In this document: positions 61,291 through 64,000 of the stretch, one piece after another
How positions within the stretch are numbered: position 1 is the stretch's first letter
Layout: each line of letters opens with the position of its first letter
Assembly (NCBI RefSeq): GCF_026230105.1
Contig: NC_079475.1
Location: forward strand, 30,502,086-30,566,085
Length of the DNA stretch: 64,000 nucleotides
Direction: 5' to 3'
Origin: Diorhabda sublineata
Lineage: Eukaryota > Arthropoda > Insecta > Coleoptera > Chrysomelidae
The notes under the pieces: model-generated
The model's database searches: none
The model's input: only the letters and a program-made list of their open reading frames with translations
What the model was told of the DNA's origin: nothing
Made by a program: the position numbers and the translations under genes

Positions 61291-61649
61291 TTTTGGTTCA
61301 CTTTCACGTCATTTTTTTCGTTAGTTCTTATGTTATTCCAATTGGAATTTGTATGTTTTATTATTCGAATATATTCGTATAAACAAAATGCTTTTTTAAA
61401 AATATTAAGTAAAAATTGTTCTATTAATAGAAAATTATCGCTCTAGTGAGTGTCTATAAACTAATCATTGCACAAAATTATTGAGTGTTCAGCATTAAAG
61501 TTGAGTGCTGCTTAGAACTTATGAATCTTCTTATCCAAAGTAAAGTGATTCTAGATAAATATTATGTGGGTTGTGTAAAAAACAAGATATTTTTTCCATA
61601 ACCATTTTCATTTTCGATATAAGACTATACACTTTTTCCAGTGATACGG
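61291..61649. other. Nothing recognised
   Basis: AT-rich sequence between the LINE 3' end and the mariner relic. It may contain the LINE 3' UTR. Confidence 0.3.
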
Positions 61650-62260
61650 TAGGTGGTCAACCAATTAAAACTGAAATTTGTGGGTTGTCTTGATGGACAA
61701 TCATTTCCTTTTTCTTCAAATGTGATTGATTTTTTGCAGTTTATTACTATCAGCCAATGATGCTCAATTGTAATTGTTCTACGTTTCTAAAGATAGTCAA
61801 TGAAGACAATCTCATGACAATCCCAAAAACCGGTCGTCATCACTTTTTCGGCGGATGAAACCGTCTTTCCTCTTTTCGGATTAGGTTCACCGTTTGCAAT
61901 CCACTGTCTTGACTGTTTTTTTTCTTCAAGCATGTGGTGTCGGATCCAAGTTCCATCTACAGCTATGAATATTCGACTGATTTTACTCAAACGGCAACAA
62001 TAAGGAAATAATAATGATCTTTCGAATACTCTCCAAAGTGAGCAACCACGCGCAGATACTTTACACACATGTATTGAGTTTTTGGGCACCCCGAAACACG
62101 TTGGAATTCAGATGTTCAAAATTTTATGTTTGTAAATGATGTAAAGGCGTATTGCCTTTCAAAAACAAATATTTAATGATAGCTCAATACTAAATTTTTT
62201 CGTTCTTCAGAAAAATCTTCACAATCTGTCACTCATATAATTTATAGAAAGAAAGTCAGC
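61650..62260 (-). pseudogene. mariner-family transposase relic
   Basis: The minus strand shows EERKNLVLSYH near 62200, where mariners have EKIEFRAVIKYLF. Poorly preserved sequence follows, then VDGTWIRHHMLEEKKQSRQW and IANGEPNPKRGKTVSSAEKV with a FWDCHEIVFIDYL piece (61790-61990). This is the first catalytic region (normally VDETWIHHYTPETKxQSxQW), with Glu replaced by Gly but the Asp kept. Further on, HLKKKEMIVHQDN (second catalytic Asp, 61690-61730) is followed quickly by unrelated sequence. The third region is missing. Confidence 0.7.
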
Positions 62261-63044
62261 GTTCAAAATGGCTGAATTCTTGGTGCAAATATATTCCCCA
62301 ACTGAGTGATGACATCTTCAGGATACATTTGGAAACAGCTATAATAAATGAAAACTATGCAAAATCTACCATATTATTTGCACAAAATGACATTAATATT
62401 GTGTGATGGTATATATTATTCAATGAACGAGTATATAGTTTCTAGTTGCTTTCCAATTTATTAAGCACTTTGTACACGAAACCCATTGGCTCGACGTTCA
62501 TGAAATTAGCACACAAGAATCAATTGGAACAAACTTCGATAAGCTTTGTGTCAAGTGTCAAATTTTGAAACATTCAACCAATTATTTGCTTTTTGCATCC
62601 AATAATGTAATAGAATATTGTTTTGTATAGTCCGTTTGTGATTCCATTTCAAAAATACAAATGGAAATCTCAATAAATGCCTACATAATCGCAATCATAC
62701 AGTTTATGTTTAGAGAGCAATTTTGAAGCCCAATCATTTATCTGGTGCTTATGGGGCAACAGGAAAACAAAGAAAAAACGGCAATTCGGAACATGAATTT
62801 CGAGTTTTGCATATCCATTGCCCTATTAGGTTCTCAAAGAGTTCAAAATTAGAAAGCAAATTTTATATAGATTATCTACAACCATTAGAAAAAAAAACAC
62901 AAAATATGATGATAAAATGTGATAATTATAATTGATTATGATATGACTACACAGTGGTGGTTTTAGTTAGTATACTACAGTTATTCTTATTAATTATGAT
63001 TCAAATACCACCAGTGGCTTCATTTTTGAAACCATGAGGGACGC
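62261..63044. other. Intron sequence, nothing secure
   Basis: An unassigned ORF (62723-62935) is basic and polar without a known domain. The rest is AT-rich. Confidence 0.3.
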
Positions 63045-63240
63045 CCAGATGGTAATAGACACAATGGATCTGTTGACAAGAGTATGAATTCGTTCTGTGG
63101 TAGACTGAATAGAAGTTATCAAACTTTTATGTGAGACAGGATACACGTGGAGTATGGAAATTTATACTGGTAAAGGAAAAGAAGCAGTAATGTCTGTTAC
63201 CCACAAATGCGCCATGTCGGGAACAAAATTTTCTTAGCAA
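63045..63240 (+). pseudogene. piggyBac transposase fragment, second copy
   Basis: The plus strand reads IKLLCETGYTWSMEIYTGKG and KEAVMSVTHK (63110-63220). In piggyBac-type proteins this follows the first catalytic Asp box (pattern IKLFxLCxxxTGYTWxxxVYxGK). Upstream, a FCGRLNRSYQTF piece stands where relatives have FRGRxxFxQYxPxKPxKYG. It belongs to a different piggyBac lineage, or at least a different copy, from the relic at 57.1-59.4 kb, which is on the other strand. Confidence 0.55.
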
Positions 63241-63636
63241 ATGAAAAAGACTATTTTCTCTAGAAGAGAACATTATAAATTATAAATTTTCGTCCATTGT
63301 ATTTCTTGATCACCCTTTCTATAACAGATCTTTTAGTATACTTCGTTTATCTTATATAAATGTAGTTAAAATATGGGAGAGGAAAAATGAAAAAATGAAA
63401 GTGTATCATACGTATTCTATCCAATTTGATGATTTCAATTATTTGAATTGTTCCTCTATTTAAAAGTGTTCATAAATCAGAAAAATTGAATTTGGAAATA
63501 AATTAGAGATAAAACTTGTCTAAAAGTATTCTACTCTACTAGTTCGGGTAGAACTTTAAACGAAATAAAAACTTTTAAAATGATTTTGTTATTTATTCCG
63601 CTCGCCTGCTCCATCAACGATAGCTATAAATCTTAC

Positions 63637-63811
63637 CGGTTAATTGGACGCTTTTTCTTGTTTTCCCCAGTTGATTATCTGCCACGCAAGTGTAATTTCC
63701 GAAGTCTGATCTGTGCACTTTACGAATCACGAGTGTATGCCGTGAGCCGCGTGACTCCATTATTCTTCTTTCTGTTGTGTCTAGTTGCATCGTGTCTCTG
63801 TACCATAGGAC
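63637..63811 (-). CDS. Exon: C-terminal half of an immunoglobulin domain, klingon-like IgSF adhesion gene
   Basis: This 175-bp exon has a strong acceptor (TTTTCTCTTTTTAG above 63811) and donor GTAAGA (below 63637). It enters in phase 0 and encodes 58 residues plus one G, which completes a Gly codon with the next exon. The protein reads VLWYRDTMQLDTTERRIMES, then RGSRHTLVIRKVHRSDFGNY, TCVADNQLGKTRKSVQLT. The W of strand C, the L-x-I of strand E and the D-x-G-x-Y-x-C of strand F are all present, so this is the second half of an I-set Ig domain. The first half (with the B-strand Cys) must lie on the preceding exon, beyond the window. It is the most 5' exon visible. Its intron to the 50.2-kb exon is 13.3 kb. 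Confidence 0.9.
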
Positions 63812-64000
63812 CTAAAAAGAGAAAATATACTGAAATCCGATCAACGCTATTAGTTTTCGGACCGATTATATTTTCTGTGCATTTTGGGGATGAGATGAGG
63901 AAATTTCATTTTCCAGTGCCCCCTTTCTGATAAATCACATCAATGGACTGACTATATGGTTCTGATATCTTCCATTCGGACAGATATATAGAATTTGTAA

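Noticed and set aside
63580..63930. 116-codon plus-strand ORF
   Set aside because: Its complement contains a phased Ig-domain exon with good splice sites; the plus frame is a shadow.
1..64000. tRNA, rRNA and CRISPR arrays
   Set aside because: I saw no cloverleaf-compatible A- and B-box pairs, no rRNA core words and no regularly spaced repeats.

Overview
The window looks like AT-rich insect nuclear DNA, possibly from a beetle. The signs are a host gene with spliced exons and introns of 7.6 and 13.3 kb, no operons, and a dense layer of decayed transposable elements (TEs) of kinds common in arthropods. Nothing here is bacterial, and I found no rRNA, tRNA or CRISPR array.

Host gene. Three exons on the minus strand (63637-63811, 50117-50319 and 42232-42484) have matching splice sites and compatible phases. 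Together they encode the second half of an immunoglobulin domain followed by a fibronectin type III domain. This is the arrangement of klingon/lachesin-type neural cell-adhesion proteins. The 5' exons lie beyond the right end of the window. I could not identify the 3' exons, which may lie in the left 42 kb or outside the window. The only confident host-coding sequence is therefore about 630 bp.

Left part (1-24 kb): an LTR-like repeat (106-365); a decayed copy of a large arthropod multicopy gene family (1473-2662); small palindromic elements (3434-3535, 4778-4940) and a MITE (4970-5462); a tyrosine-recombinase-like (Crypton-type) fragment (5940-6251); an RTE-like LINE and a mariner relic (10.7-12.1 kb); a 1.6-kb element with TIRs of about 320-330 bp enclosing a broken Cys-rich gene (14356-15966); hAT fragments (18.9-20.35 kb); and pogo/Tigger-type pieces (20.6-21.5 and 22.7 kb).

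Middle (24-42 kb): a second and third copy of the LTR-like repeat, a TA microsatellite, a truncated mariner (26.2-26.9 kb), three DDE_3-type transposase relics of different lineages (27.7, 29.4-30.4 and 32.9-34.6 kb), two further mariners (35.4-37.1 kb), a Jockey-type reverse transcriptase (38.3-39.2 kb) and a LINE scrap (41.6 kb).

Right part (42-64 kb, mostly introns of the host gene): mariner relics, a MADF-domain fragment, an RTE-type LINE 3' end (50.6-51.7 kb), a PIF/Harbinger scrap, an internally deleted mariner with both ends and TA target sites intact (52919-53907), a piggyBac relic with another transposon nested inside it (57.1-59.4 kb), a second Jockey/CR1-like LINE (59.9-61.3 kb), a mariner relic (61.7-62.3 kb) and a second piggyBac scrap (63.0-63.2 kb).

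No transposase or reverse transcriptase here is intact. The candidate most worth pursuing as undescribed biology is the long-TIR element at 14356-15966. It suggests that a Cys-rich gene family found in many copies in insects travels, or once travelled, as a DNA transposon.
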